Source of the DNA: JAEXZL01 sp049943125
GTDB lineage: Bacteria; Bacillota; Clostridia; Clostridiales; Clostridiaceae
Assembly (NCBI RefSeq): GCF_049943125.1
Contig: NZ_CP188040.1
Span: forward strand, 3,720,001 to 3,784,000
Length of the DNA stretch: 64,000 bases
Reading direction: 5' to 3'
Under the pieces are notes generated by a model. The model made no database searches and was not told the DNA's origin. It saw nothing but the letters and a program-made list of their open reading frames with translations. The position numbers were made by a program, and so were the translations under genes. Of this stretch, positions 1-8,474 are shown piece after piece. Each line of letters begins with the position of its first letter. Position 1 is the stretch's first letter.

Positions 1-731
1 GTCAGCCTCTTAACACCTCTATGGATGAAGAAATAGATAGTAAGCTTGAGGATTTAAGCTACAATGACCTTTTGAAAAGGGCAGAAGAATTGAATTCCAA
101 TCTTATCAACTATAAGAGAAGAGCTAAGCCTCAAGGGGTAAGGTACGGAAAAACTCATCCTGCACAAATAGACGATGTTAAGATATACACCACTGTTAAC
201 AGAAACGAAAATGGAGAAATTATTGAAATATATATTTCCACCGATAGAGAAGGAACTATTATTACAGGGCTTCTGAACTCTCTCTCAAAATCAATTTCAG
301 TTATGCTTCAATACCATGTACCACCTCAGGACATTTCAAGAATGCTTAGAGGTCAGATGTATGAACCACATGGTTTTGTTCAGAGACACCCTTATATAAA
401 ATACGTATCATCAATTTCCGATTTAATAAGCAAAATTATAGATATAGAACTAGGTGATTATACTAGGTGCCAGGTGAAGCCGGAAGGCTTTGAAAAGAAC
501 CCTTCATCTGAAATAGCAGCTTCAACCCCAGTAACCTCTACAATAGAAGCATCTCCTATAAAAGTAGAAGAGCCAAAGACAGCTGAAAACACTTCTTCTG
601 ATGATAATACTTCATCAAAGGGAGAAAGAGTATATGGCAGCGTATGCCCAACCTGCTCAAGTACTCGTATGGTTCGTAATGGAACCTGCATGCTTTGTCA
701 GGATTGTGGTTCCACTACAGGCTGTAGCTAA
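1..731 (+). CDS. nrdJ: Vitamin B12-dependent ribonucleotide reductase, C-terminal part (partial)
   Basis: This is the C-terminal end of a class II (adenosylcobalamin-dependent) ribonucleotide reductase, which makes deoxyribonucleotides without oxygen. The reading frame is open to the left window edge, so the catalytic barrel lies outside. What is visible is the TSCPD-type domain (VPPQDISRMLRG, EPHGFVQRHPYIKYVSS), a Pro/Glu/Ser-rich linker, and a terminal cysteine cluster of the form CPTC...CMLCQDCGSTTGCS. In this family that tail binds zinc or shuttles reducing equivalents to the active site. A strong hairpin terminator follows directly. The family call is secure from the tail; the internal ATG near base 21 is not a true start because coding continues upstream. 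Confidence 0.9.
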   Translation, partial: QPLNTSMDEEIDSKLEDLSYNDLLKRAEELNSNLINYKRRAKPQGVRYGKTHPAQIDDVKIYTTVNRNENGEIIEIYISTDREGTIITGLLNSLSKSISVMLQYHVPPQDISRMLRGQMYEPHGFVQRHPYIKYVSSISDLISKIIDIELGDYTRCQVKPEGFEKNPSSEIAASTPVTSTIEASPIKVEEPKTAENTSSDDNTSSKGERVYGSVCPTCSSTRMVRNGTCMLCQDCGSTTGCS

Positions 732-744
732 ATTTATCTTTTAT

Positions 745-784
745 AAAAGAGATTATAAAGGTACTATTCTTTATAATCTCTTTT
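745..784 (+). terminator. Rho-independent terminator after nrdJ
   Basis: A perfect 16-bp inverted repeat (745-760 with 769-784) with an 8-nt loop is followed by a T-rich run. It lies 13 bases after the nrdJ stop. The left arm begins with an A run, so it could also work on the other strand. Confidence 0.85.
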
Positions 785-850
785 CTTTTATATCAAAGAT
801 AATATATGAATCATATAATGTATAATGAACACTACCTAGGAGCTTTTTTT

Positions 851-1852
851 ATGGATAAAAAAGCAAATAATCATTATTTAAATCTAAGACATTATTACGG
901 CATCCCTCACTGCCATACAAATTATTCAACAGGAAAAAGCTCTCCTACGGAGGCTATAGAATATTCAAAAAAGAATAAGCTTGATTATATATTCATAACG
1001 GATCATAACAACTATCTAGAAGATAATACCTTCTTTAAGAATAAGGTTATTTCAAAATGGCGATCCTTAGAAAAGATAATTAAAGGCAATCATAAGAAAA
1101 ATAAGGAATTAATCATAATACGTGGTTTTGAAGTTACTACAACTTATGGCTGCGATATAAATTTGATTAACAGCAAGAGTTTTTTTACCGGTGAAATATC
1201 AGATTATAAAGCCCTTCTCTTATGGTTGATTCTAACTAAGGAATCAATTGGTGGCTTTAACCACCCTAACAAAAAAATATTTTCCTTACCCTATTCCAAA
1301 GAACTTAACAAATATATCCGCTATGTAGAGGTGGGAAATGGTATATATCCTCATAAATATAAAAGATATGATGAAATTTATTTTTCTCTTTTAGATAGAG
1401 GTTGGGAACTGGGCGCTATAAACAGCCAGGATAATCATAAGCTAAACTATGGTGACAGCCAAAATCTTACTGCTGTCATTTGCTCAGAATTAGACAAAAA
1501 AAGTATTATTAAAGCCTATAGTGAATTAAGAATCTTTTCTACAGAATCAAAAACCTTTACCCTATACTATTATATTAATGATATTTTAATGGGTGGCACC
1601 CTCCCCTATGAAGAGAACCTGATGTTAAACTTTAATATAATTTGTGAGGATAAGGAAAATAAAATTTACTCTGTAGAAATAATATCAAATGGAGGAAAAA
1701 TAATAAAATCTATAGATAATCTAGAGCTTCACAGAGTTAGATATTTGTTTTCTATTCCCTCATTAGTAAATAATACTTATTATGTAGTGAGAGTTTATTT
1801 TGACAAAAAAAAGGAGAGAGAAGCATTAAGCTCACCAATATTCGTAAAATAA
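851..1852 (+). CDS. PHP-domain metal-dependent phosphoesterase family protein
   Basis: A 333-residue protein with an N-terminal PHP fold: PHCHTNYSTG, then FITDHNN, a later FNHPN, and NSQDNH give the histidine/aspartate pattern used to bind two or three metal ions in this superfamily. The C-terminal third, about 90 residues, looks like a beta-rich appendage of unknown role. The substrate cannot be told; PHP proteins hydrolyse phosphoesters of nucleotides, histidinol phosphate or nucleic acids. The ATG at 851 was chosen over upstream in-frame ATGs because AGGAG sits 8 bases ahead of it. The gene lies alone between two terminators. A second, unrelated-looking PHP protein is at 61.1 kb. Confidence 0.75.
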   Translation: MDKKANNHYLNLRHYYGIPHCHTNYSTGKSSPTEAIEYSKKNKLDYIFITDHNNYLEDNTFFKNKVISKWRSLEKIIKGNHKKNKELIIIRGFEVTTTYGCDINLINSKSFFTGEISDYKALLLWLILTKESIGGFNHPNKKIFSLPYSKELNKYIRYVEVGNGIYPHKYKRYDEIYFSLLDRGWELGAINSQDNHKLNYGDSQNLTAVICSELDKKSIIKAYSELRIFSTESKTFTLYYYINDILMGGTLPYEENLMLNFNIICEDKENKIYSVEIISNGGKIIKSIDNLELHRVRYLFSIPSLVNNTYYVVRVYFDKKKEREALSSPIFVK

Positions 1853-1853
1853 T

Positions 1854-1884
1854 AAAAAGCTCTTAAAGAGCTTTTTATTTTTTA
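1854..1884. terminator. Bidirectional terminator between convergent genes
   Basis: An 11-bp AAAAAGCTCTT/AAGAGCTTTTT palindrome with A and T runs on its two sides lies between the PHP gene (+) and the small membrane protein gene (-). It can serve both strands. Confidence 0.8.
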
Positions 1885-2201
1885 TCTTTCGAGCTATACT
1901 TTACTCTATTAGGCTTTGCTTTTGGCCTAATTTTAATCTTCTTAGCCTCTTCTTTTTTTAGTTTAGTTAAGTCAACAAACCATAAGAAGAGCACTACAAA
2001 AATTGCTGATTGAATCCCCATCCATATAGGTGTATTCAAAGATAAAAATGCTGGAGCTATTAAAACAACCATTGCTATAGAAAGAATAGCCCAACGATTT
2101 ATCTTAAGCTTATAAAGAACATATTTGTTCAAAAAATTATAAGCTATGAAGGTTCCTAAGGATAAGGCGATTATAAATAGAATCCATATAAATGTATCCA
2201 A
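1875..2201 (-). CDS. Small membrane protein of unknown function
   Basis: 108 residues with three predicted membrane helices (approximately residues 2-22, 37-55 and 60-76) and a very basic C-terminal tail of about 30 residues rich in Lys/Arg, probably cytoplasmic. I do not recognise a family. The start is TTG, supported by AAAGGAAG seven bases upstream; no ATG fits better. It stands alone, ending at the shared terminator with the upstream-oriented PHP gene. Hydrophobicity is the only basis for placing it in the membrane. Confidence 0.6.
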   Translation of the reverse strand: MDTFIWILFIIALSLGTFIAYNFLNKYVLYKLKINRWAILSIAMVVLIAPAFLSLNTPIWMGIQSAIFVVLFLWFVDLTKLKKEEAKKIKIRPKAKPNRVKYSSKDKK

Positions 2202-2310
2202 GCTGATCTTCCTTTCCTGTTGATATTTCTAATCTTCGATATAATCCCCACTACTATATTATTTTAATAAGCTATAATTATCAATAGCTTATTAGAAATC
2301 TATAAATTAT

Positions 2311-4512
2311 TTAATCTCCTATCACATATTTTAGAATAATATCTATGCTTGTCCCCCTCTTTACAAATTCATTTGGATTTATACTTTGTTCTGATACCAT
2401 ACCCTCACCACTGAAATTACCTTGAAGGTTCAGCTTATTTAATAACTCTAATGCACTCTGCTTGCTATAACCTCTTAAATCTGGTACTACTACATCTTTA
2501 TTATAATCACTGCCATCTCCTAGATATATATTTATCTCTGTGCCTTCTTTAACTGAATATCCAGGTTTTGGACTTATATCCATAATATAATTTCCGCTGC
2601 CTTCAGCTTCATAATTTAACCCTTCTTTTCTAAAAGCCTCTATAGCATCTTCAGCAGGTATACCCCTAAGATCTGGGATTACAACTTCTTTTTGAATATT
2701 CTTTGCTATACTTTCTAAGCTTCCCTCTGGACTGATGGATATATAATTAAAAATATCATTAAATACCATCTTAGCATAAGGAGCAGCCACTTGGCTTGCA
2801 TAATATTCCCCATTGCTAGGTTCATCAATAGTAACCATCAAAGTAATCTGTGGATTATCTGATGGAGCCATGCCAGCAAAAGAGGAAATATATTTTCCAT
2901 CTCCATAATGTCCATTAATTACCTTCTGTGCTGTTCCAGTCTTTCCGGCTATCCTATAGCCTTCTATATAGGTTGTAGATGAAGATCCTTCTGTAACCAC
3001 TCTTTCCAAGTGACTTCTTAATACCGATGCATTACTCTCTTTAATTATCTGTTCCTTTCGAATATTATCAAAGACACTATCTACAATAAGAGTTTCATTA
3101 TCATCTGTATGAACAATCTCCTTTAAAATATGAGGAGTAATCCAGGTACCACCATTAGCTATAGAGTTTAAAGCAGCCATATACTGAATAGTATTTAAAG
3201 TATTAGTGTGTCCAAAGCTAATAGTAGCTAAATCAGAATCAGCCATATCTTCTAGAGGCTTTATGATTCCAGTTGCTTCACCAGGTAGATCTATTCCTGT
3301 TTCCTTGCCAAATCCAAATAAGGTTATGTACTCCTGGAGCTTCTCTTTCCCGATTAAATTTGCTAACTGTATGAAACCCATATTGCAGGAATTTTTGATA
3401 ATATCTGAAAAGCTCTGAGAGCCGTGTCCTTCAGTCTTCCAACATCTTATTGTTTGGCCATCTATTACTGTACTACCAGAACAAGTAAATGTACTGCTAT
3501 CATTCACTACTCCCTGCTCCATGGCAGTAATTGCAGTAATTACCTTGAATATAGAGCCAGGCTCAAAGGTATCACTCACTGCTCTATTTCTCCACCTTTG
3601 TTGAAGTTCATCATAGCTATTAGCTCCGTTTCGCGGGTTATTAGCATCATAATCAGGCTTATTTACAAGGGCTAATATTTCACCATTGTTTGGATTCATA
3701 ACTATTATTGTAACAGCCTTGGCTTTATTTTCTTCAAAAGCCTTTTCAGCAGCTTTTTCTGCATAATACTGTATATTTTCATCTATGGTAAGTACCAAAT
3801 CTTTACCGTTTATCGGCTTAGTATATTGCACTGTGGTATAGGGAAGAGATTGCTTATTCATCCCCATTTCCACTAGCCTAGCTCCAGGGGTACCTTCCAA
3901 TATATTGTTATACAAGTATTCAAGGCCTGTTAATCCTTCTCCATCATTTCCTGTAACCCCCATAACATGGGAAAGAAAACTGTTATTAGGATAATACCTA
4001 ACTGTATCATTAGAAATAACCACTCCACTAATCTTAAGCTCCTTTACAGCGTCAGCTTTATCCTTTTCTACTTTTCTTTGAAGAACGGCGTATGTAGCAG
4101 CAGCTCCATTTTCGTCTTTTAAATTTAGCTTCTCTAATATCTGGGAGGGATCAATCTGCAATGCCTCAGCCAACTGGTTAGCAATAATATTTTTATCTAT
4201 TTTCTCTTTTTTATCATTTAAATTATTATTTATTATAAAAGCATCTATTGCGCTGAGATCCAAATCAATCCTATAAACATCTCCACTAATAGCAAGTTCA
4301 TTATAATTTGTATCCAATATTCTTCCTCGCTTACCATTTATGATTAAACGGTTTGTCCACTGTTCAGAAGCCATGGCTCCATATTCATTCCCTTTTACAA
4401 TCATTAAATAAACAAGCCTTCCTCCTAATACTGAAAATAAAAGAATGGCTAACCCTAACATTACCAGTATATAATTTTTACGTATAGCTTCTTTAGTTTT
4501 CTTCAACGCCAT
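2311..4512 (-). CDS. spoVD: SpoVD-like penicillin-binding transpeptidase with two PASTA domains
   Basis: A 733-residue class B penicillin-binding protein that crosslinks peptidoglycan. It has one N-terminal membrane anchor (about residues 14-36), a PBP dimerisation region, then a transpeptidase domain with GSIFK (nucleophilic Ser about 320), SCN (375-377) and KTGT (524-527). Two C-terminal PASTA domains (about 612-665 and 673-730) each start with V-x-PDLRG. The Cys in RCWK and the Cys in SCN resemble the redox-controlled cysteine pair described for Bacillus SpoVD, which supports spore-cortex synthesis over division FtsI. It is not in an mra/ftsL cluster here. The ATG used has GGGAGGG six bases upstream; the ATG 15 bases earlier overlaps that site. 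Confidence 0.8.
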   Translation of the reverse strand: MALKKTKEAIRKNYILVMLGLAILLFSVLGGRLVYLMIVKGNEYGAMASEQWTNRLIINGKRGRILDTNYNELAISGDVYRIDLDLSAIDAFIINNNLNDKKEKIDKNIIANQLAEALQIDPSQILEKLNLKDENGAAATYAVLQRKVEKDKADAVKELKISGVVISNDTVRYYPNNSFLSHVMGVTGNDGEGLTGLEYLYNNILEGTPGARLVEMGMNKQSLPYTTVQYTKPINGKDLVLTIDENIQYYAEKAAEKAFEENKAKAVTIIVMNPNNGEILALVNKPDYDANNPRNGANSYDELQQRWRNRAVSDTFEPGSIFKVITAITAMEQGVVNDSSTFTCSGSTVIDGQTIRCWKTEGHGSQSFSDIIKNSCNMGFIQLANLIGKEKLQEYITLFGFGKETGIDLPGEATGIIKPLEDMADSDLATISFGHTNTLNTIQYMAALNSIANGGTWITPHILKEIVHTDDNETLIVDSVFDNIRKEQIIKESNASVLRSHLERVVTEGSSSTTYIEGYRIAGKTGTAQKVINGHYGDGKYISSFAGMAPSDNPQITLMVTIDEPSNGEYYASQVAAPYAKMVFNDIFNYISISPEGSLESIAKNIQKEVVIPDLRGIPAEDAIEAFRKEGLNYEAEGSGNYIMDISPKPGYSVKEGTEINIYLGDGSDYNKDVVVPDLRGYSKQSALELLNKLNLQGNFSGEGMVSEQSINPNEFVKRGTSIDIILKYVIGD

Positions 4513-4880
4513 AGAAAGCCCTCCCATATAAGGAAATTTTGTTATGTATTACTTGTTTACTTAATCTATTATTATAAAATATTTAGTTTAATTATATGAT
4601 AAAGATAACAATACATCAACTTATTCCATTTAATACATTTTAATTATGTTTTGTTATTTTATACATAATCATCATATTACATCGCTATTTATCTATCTAT
4701 CCTGCATATTATCTAGATTTACATCTCTATATTTTCTTCCATTTTAGCCTATTTATAAATATTTTATAAGTAAAAGGAAAAAAATTATTACTATTTTCCT
4801 AGTAACCTATTATTTTTTTTGATAAAATATAAATATAGAGTATGAAATTGTAACTAATATATTTTTAATGGGGTGATTTT
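4513..4880. other. AT-rich divergent intergenic region
   Basis: About 370 bases between spoVD (-) and the Lrp-family gene (+) with no credible ORF, RNA fold or repeat. It must hold both promoters. A weak sigma-A-like candidate for the Lrp gene is TTGATA (4819-4824), 16 bases, TATGAA (4841-4846). I see no clear operator. Confidence 0.5.
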
Positions 4881-5348
4881 GTGTCAGTATCTCACATTAA
4901 CCAGCTTGATGATTTGGACTTGCAAATACTTGATATATTGATTAAGGATTGTAGAACACCATACCTAGAAATTGCCAGAGTTTGCCACGTGAGCGGTGGA
5001 ACAATTCATGTAAGAATGAAGAAAATGGAGGATTTAGGTATAATCAAAGGTACACGTATTCTTCTAGATCTTCCAAAGCTTGGCTATGACGTGTGCTGCT
5101 TTGTAGGAATCTATGTAGATAAGACTTCTTCTTTTTCCTATGTAATAGAAGAAATGAAAAATATCAAGGAAGTAGTAGAGCTTCATTTAACCACAGGAAA
5201 TTATTCTATTTATGCTAAGGTAGTATGTAAGAGCATATCTCATCTTCAGGATTTATTAATGAATAGCATAAATACAATTCAGGGAATTCAGAGGACTGAT
5301 ACCTTTGTATCATTATCTCAACCCATAGATAGAAATATCCATCTTTAA
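4881..5348 (+). CDS. Lrp/AsnC family transcriptional regulator
   Basis: 155 residues with the family layout: an N-terminal winged helix-turn-helix (LDDLDLQILDIL, then RTPYLEIARVC and GTIHVRMKKMEDLGII) followed by a RAM/AsnC effector-binding domain (about residues 65-150). Such proteins usually bind an amino acid and form octamers. The effector and targets are not visible here. GTG is the start, behind a GGGGTGA site. It is monocistronic, between a divergent spoVD and its own terminator. Autoregulation is typical of the family but not shown by the sequence. Confidence 0.9.
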   Translation: MSVSHINQLDDLDLQILDILIKDCRTPYLEIARVCHVSGGTIHVRMKKMEDLGIIKGTRILLDLPKLGYDVCCFVGIYVDKTSSFSYVIEEMKNIKEVVELHLTTGNYSIYAKVVCKSISHLQDLLMNSINTIQGIQRTDTFVSLSQPIDRNIHL

Positions 5349-5365
5349 TATTTTTATACTTATAA

Positions 5366-5396
5366 AAAAACCTATGCTTATGCATAGGTTTTTAAT
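5366..5396 (+). terminator. Terminator after the Lrp-family gene
   Basis: A perfect 12-bp stem (5366-5377 with 5382-5393) with a TTAT loop, ending in a T run, 18 bases past the stop codon. Confidence 0.85.
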
Positions 5397-5471
5397 TTAT
5401 GTAAATACTAAATTACAAGCATATTAGATACAAATATGGCTTCATTTTATTCAACCACAGGAGGTAATTAA

Positions 5472-5675
5472 ATGAAAACATTAGATGTAATTGCTCTCAC
5501 ATTGGTTATTATAGGTGCTGTTAACTGGGGGCTAATAGGATTTTTCAGCTTTGACTTAGTTGCAGCAATTTTTGGTGTTATGACAGGATTCTCAAGAGTG
5601 ATATATGCTCTTATAGGATTAGCTGGCTTATATGCTATAACCTTTTACGGCAAGAATAACAGCAATAATCAATAA
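5472..5675 (+). CDS. DUF378 family small membrane protein
   Basis: 67 residues, almost entirely two membrane helices, with the family hallmark GAVNWGLIGFF near residue 16 and a Lys/Asn-rich tail. DUF378 proteins are widespread in Firmicutes; no function is established. A clear AGGAGG site lies ahead of the ATG. It is a single-gene unit bounded by terminators. Confidence 0.85.
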   Translation: MKTLDVIALTLVIIGAVNWGLIGFFSFDLVAAIFGVMTGFSRVIYALIGLAGLYAITFYGKNNSNNQ

Positions 5676-5682
5676 TAATTAT

Positions 5683-5713
5683 GAGCCTTCCACCAGGAAG
5701 GCTCCATCATTTT
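5683..5713. terminator. Terminator between convergent genes
   Basis: A 9-bp GC-containing stem (5683-5691 with 5696-5704) and ACCA loop, with a T-rich tract on the + side, placed between the DUF378 gene and the convergent PEPCK-like gene. Confidence 0.7.
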
Positions 5714-7458
5714 TATAATTCTTTAATCAGTCTAAATAATTCTACAGCAGCGTTTCTAGGTCCAATTTTTTCCATATTCTTTAAGGCTAGGGAAGTTTTT
5801 ATTACTCCTACCTTAATATTCTCTTTAAAGCATTCCTCAAAATAATACTCTAGTAATTTATCCGTTTCTTTCTGCTTTTGATGAGGACCAAAAGGATTTG
5901 CAAAATATGATTTAACAAGCCCCTCCTCGGAAGTAGTGCCTTTAGCCAATCTTTTTCCTTCTTTAAAGGTAATAACGGCATCACCTGGTTCTTTAAATAA
6001 CTCAATAGCCTTTTCGCCTTCCTTTACTTCAGAAAAATTATTTGCATATAACAAAAAGTCTACATTGTAGCCTCTCATTATTTCATCGTAGGTAGCTACA
6101 GGCATAACTAGTCTAGCATTAGTTTTGTCTGGATTCATAAAAATACTTTTATCTATCTCTTTAAAAGCATATCCTTGGTCTAAATCATCCAATCTAACAA
6201 AAGCTCCAATCTCCGTTCCATATGCTTTTATTTGATCTTTTTCCATTTTTAAAGTGCCCATATCGTCAAATACAATAGTCATATCACTAATATATTCCTC
6301 GCTCAAGCTTCTAAATGCCTCTAGGCTCTCTGACTTTCCTGCACCACTATCTCCTACTATGATGACATTCGCAGACTTGCCATTCTTCATCACTATATTA
6401 ACCATAGCACCATGGATAGGAAGACAGCCTCTTTTTATCATCAACAGATTATGAAGAGTTAAAGTCATTTTTTTCATGTAACCAAAATAATCTATCTTAT
6501 CTCCATAGCTTACATATCCAAGCATTATATCATTCTTTTCATCATCATAGAATACTGTTTTAACTTCCTCTGATGGGTCCTTTGCACCAAATACATAAAT
6601 AATATCAGGCTTCTTCCCTCTATATTCTTCATCCTTAGCTATTTCAAAAAGATTACATAAGGATACACCATGATCCATAAAATCTCTATGAAAATATATA
6701 AAAGCTAAAAGCTCTCCAACCTTAATGGGAAAGCAAAACCAATGTTCCTTATTTATTGAGCATCTAACTACTGGATTATAGTTTATTTCTTCAAAATAAC
6801 CATCTCTCGTGTTCTTCTTTGGATAAGTAATAAAAGGGGTTTCAAGGCTTATTGTATCTATGAAAGGTATTCCTTCCAGCTGAGTATAATCATTTGGAAT
6901 TGGCCACGGCATTTTCTTGATCAACAAGCTTGCATTACCACCAGCGGGGACCTGTCTATATACTTTAGGAACAATACCTAGAACATGCTTCTCTATGTTT
7001 CTATATAAATCTAATATTAAGTAAGAAAACTTAGTATTTGCTTCCTCAAAGGTTACAGAAGCAATTCCCTTATTAATTCTATTATTTTCAACAATTGTAT
7101 ATCTTTCAATTTTTCTCCAAAAGCTATAAATATCCTCTATAAGAGCTATAAGCTGTGACTTTTCTGTAAGGATTTTTTTGTAGCTGTGCTCCATGGTAAT
7201 AATTTCATCAGCATTCATTACCGTAAGAAGCTGAAAGAGCTTAATTATATTATTTATCTTTTCATCATCGTTTTTTCCAGGTATCTCATCATTAATATAT
7301 TTATATATATTAGAGTTCCTCTTTTTTCTTTTTTCTATATATACTGACATCAACCTATAAAAACCATTTGATCTTAATACCTTTTCCTGACTATCACAGT
7401 AAAGTACAGAAAAATTCATCATAGCTTTATCATTACTAAACGAAAATTCTTTGATCAT
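5713..7458 (-). CDS. PEPCK/HPr-kinase-like P-loop protein of unknown function
   Basis: A 581-residue protein. The N-terminal 320 residues match nothing I recognise. The C-terminal part has the order of elements seen in PEP carboxykinase: GCLPIHGAM, a P-loop GDSGAGKSE (about residues 369-377) and a second acidic motif VFDDMG about 20 residues later. The true ATP-PEPCK in this window (24.8 kb) has VLPMHCSA, GLSGTGKT and GDDEHGW in the same order. The P-loop ending KSE is closer to HPr kinase (GESGIGKSE). The PEPCK substrate-binding region is not evident, so decarboxylation of oxaloacetate is unlikely; a kinase role is an inference. ATG was chosen because GGAGG lies 5 bases upstream; the longer TTG form would start inside that site. 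Confidence 0.65.
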   Translation of the reverse strand: MIKEFSFSNDKAMMNFSVLYCDSQEKVLRSNGFYRLMSVYIEKRKKRNSNIYKYINDEIPGKNDDEKINNIIKLFQLLTVMNADEIITMEHSYKKILTEKSQLIALIEDIYSFWRKIERYTIVENNRINKGIASVTFEEANTKFSYLILDLYRNIEKHVLGIVPKVYRQVPAGGNASLLIKKMPWPIPNDYTQLEGIPFIDTISLETPFITYPKKNTRDGYFEEINYNPVVRCSINKEHWFCFPIKVGELLAFIYFHRDFMDHGVSLCNLFEIAKDEEYRGKKPDIIYVFGAKDPSEEVKTVFYDDEKNDIMLGYVSYGDKIDYFGYMKKMTLTLHNLLMIKRGCLPIHGAMVNIVMKNGKSANVIIVGDSGAGKSESLEAFRSLSEEYISDMTIVFDDMGTLKMEKDQIKAYGTEIGAFVRLDDLDQGYAFKEIDKSIFMNPDKTNARLVMPVATYDEIMRGYNVDFLLYANNFSEVKEGEKAIELFKEPGDAVITFKEGKRLAKGTTSEEGLVKSYFANPFGPHQKQKETDKLLEYYFEECFKENIKVGVIKTSLALKNMEKIGPRNAAVELFRLIKEL

Positions 7459-7590
7459 CTCATCCTCCAAATTCCAAATATTATTGTTTGAATTTCATTT
7501 ATTGCATTTATTACTATAATAAGCTAATTATATCACAGTATCTGCAGCCATCATATGATAATTCTTCATTTTTTAGTAAATTAAGAAGAA

Positions 7591-7620
7591 TAAAAAAACA
7601 CCTCCCAGCTAACTGGGAGG
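7591..7620 (-). terminator. Terminator after plsC
   Basis: An 8-bp CCTCCCAG/CTGGGAGG stem with a 4-nt loop, followed on the minus strand by a T run, six bases after the plsC stop. Confidence 0.85.
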
Positions 7621-7626
7621 CAAGAA

Positions 7627-8346
7627 TTATAAATATTTACTTATATTTTCTCTAATAATCTCGGTCAGGTTATTCTGTTCCTCCTTAGAGATATTCTCTG
7701 TATAAATCGGTTCTAGAAAGGTAATTTTAACTCTAGCAGAAACTAATCTTCCCTTCTCCTCAAGACCCTTATAGCTGCCGGAAATCGCTACAGGAACTAT
7801 AGGCTTCTTAGAGCGTATAGCTAGTCTTAAGCTACCCTTTTTAAATTCTTTTATGGCACCATCCTTTGCCCTGGTACCTTCCGGAAATATTCCCATAGAT
7901 GTCCCTGACTTTAAAAGCTCTATGCCATGATTTATGGTTTTTATTGCTTCTCTATTATTGCTTCTATCTAGAAATAAACAGTTTAAAGCCCCAACCCATC
8001 CCCTAAGAATAGGTATCTTCTTAAGCTCCTTCTTGGCTACAAAGGCAATGGGTCTCTTCACAGCATCTATTAAAAGAGGTACATCTAATATACTTTGATG
8101 ATTGGCAACAAACAAACAATTTTCAGATGGTATATTATCTAATCCGTAAGCGTCATAACTCATATTTATTACCTTTAAGGTGTGTCTGCTCCAGTTTAAA
8201 GCTACCTTATTTTTGTATTCCTCCGCTGCCTTCTCTCCTTTAAACCTAAGTAAAAAATTGAGTTTAATCAATCTTATCCCCATGAATAACATATATAGGA
8301 TATAGTAAATGCCTATTATTAAAGTTTTCAAGTAATCACATCCCAT
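7627..8346 (-). CDS. plsC: 1-acyl-sn-glycerol-3-phosphate acyltransferase
   Basis: About 239 residues. It acylates lysophosphatidic acid to phosphatidic acid in membrane lipid synthesis. Acyltransferase motif I is NHQSILD (NHxxxxD type, about residue 81) and motif III is FPEGTR (about 158). A hydrophobic N-terminal segment anchors it to the membrane. The start is uncertain: the ATG used has little upstream complementarity to 16S rRNA, and a TTG 15 bases inside is preceded by GGGATGTGA. It is a single gene with its own terminator. Confidence 0.9.
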   Translation of the reverse strand: MGCDYLKTLIIGIYYILYMLFMGIRLIKLNFLLRFKGEKAAEEYKNKVALNWSRHTLKVINMSYDAYGLDNIPSENCLFVANHQSILDVPLLIDAVKRPIAFVAKKELKKIPILRGWVGALNCLFLDRSNNREAIKTINHGIELLKSGTSMGIFPEGTRAKDGAIKEFKKGSLRLAIRSKKPIVPVAISGSYKGLEEKGRLVSARVKITFLEPIYTENISKEEQNNLTEIIRENISKYL

Positions 8347-8474
8347 CAAATCGTCAAAGTTTATTATACTCTATTAATCACCAGTGTTTCAATAATAACT
8401 AGTATAGTATGTAACAGTTTATCTAAATCCGTCAATACTAGTAGTAGCGCAGTAATTTTTTTTAAGGAGAAAAT

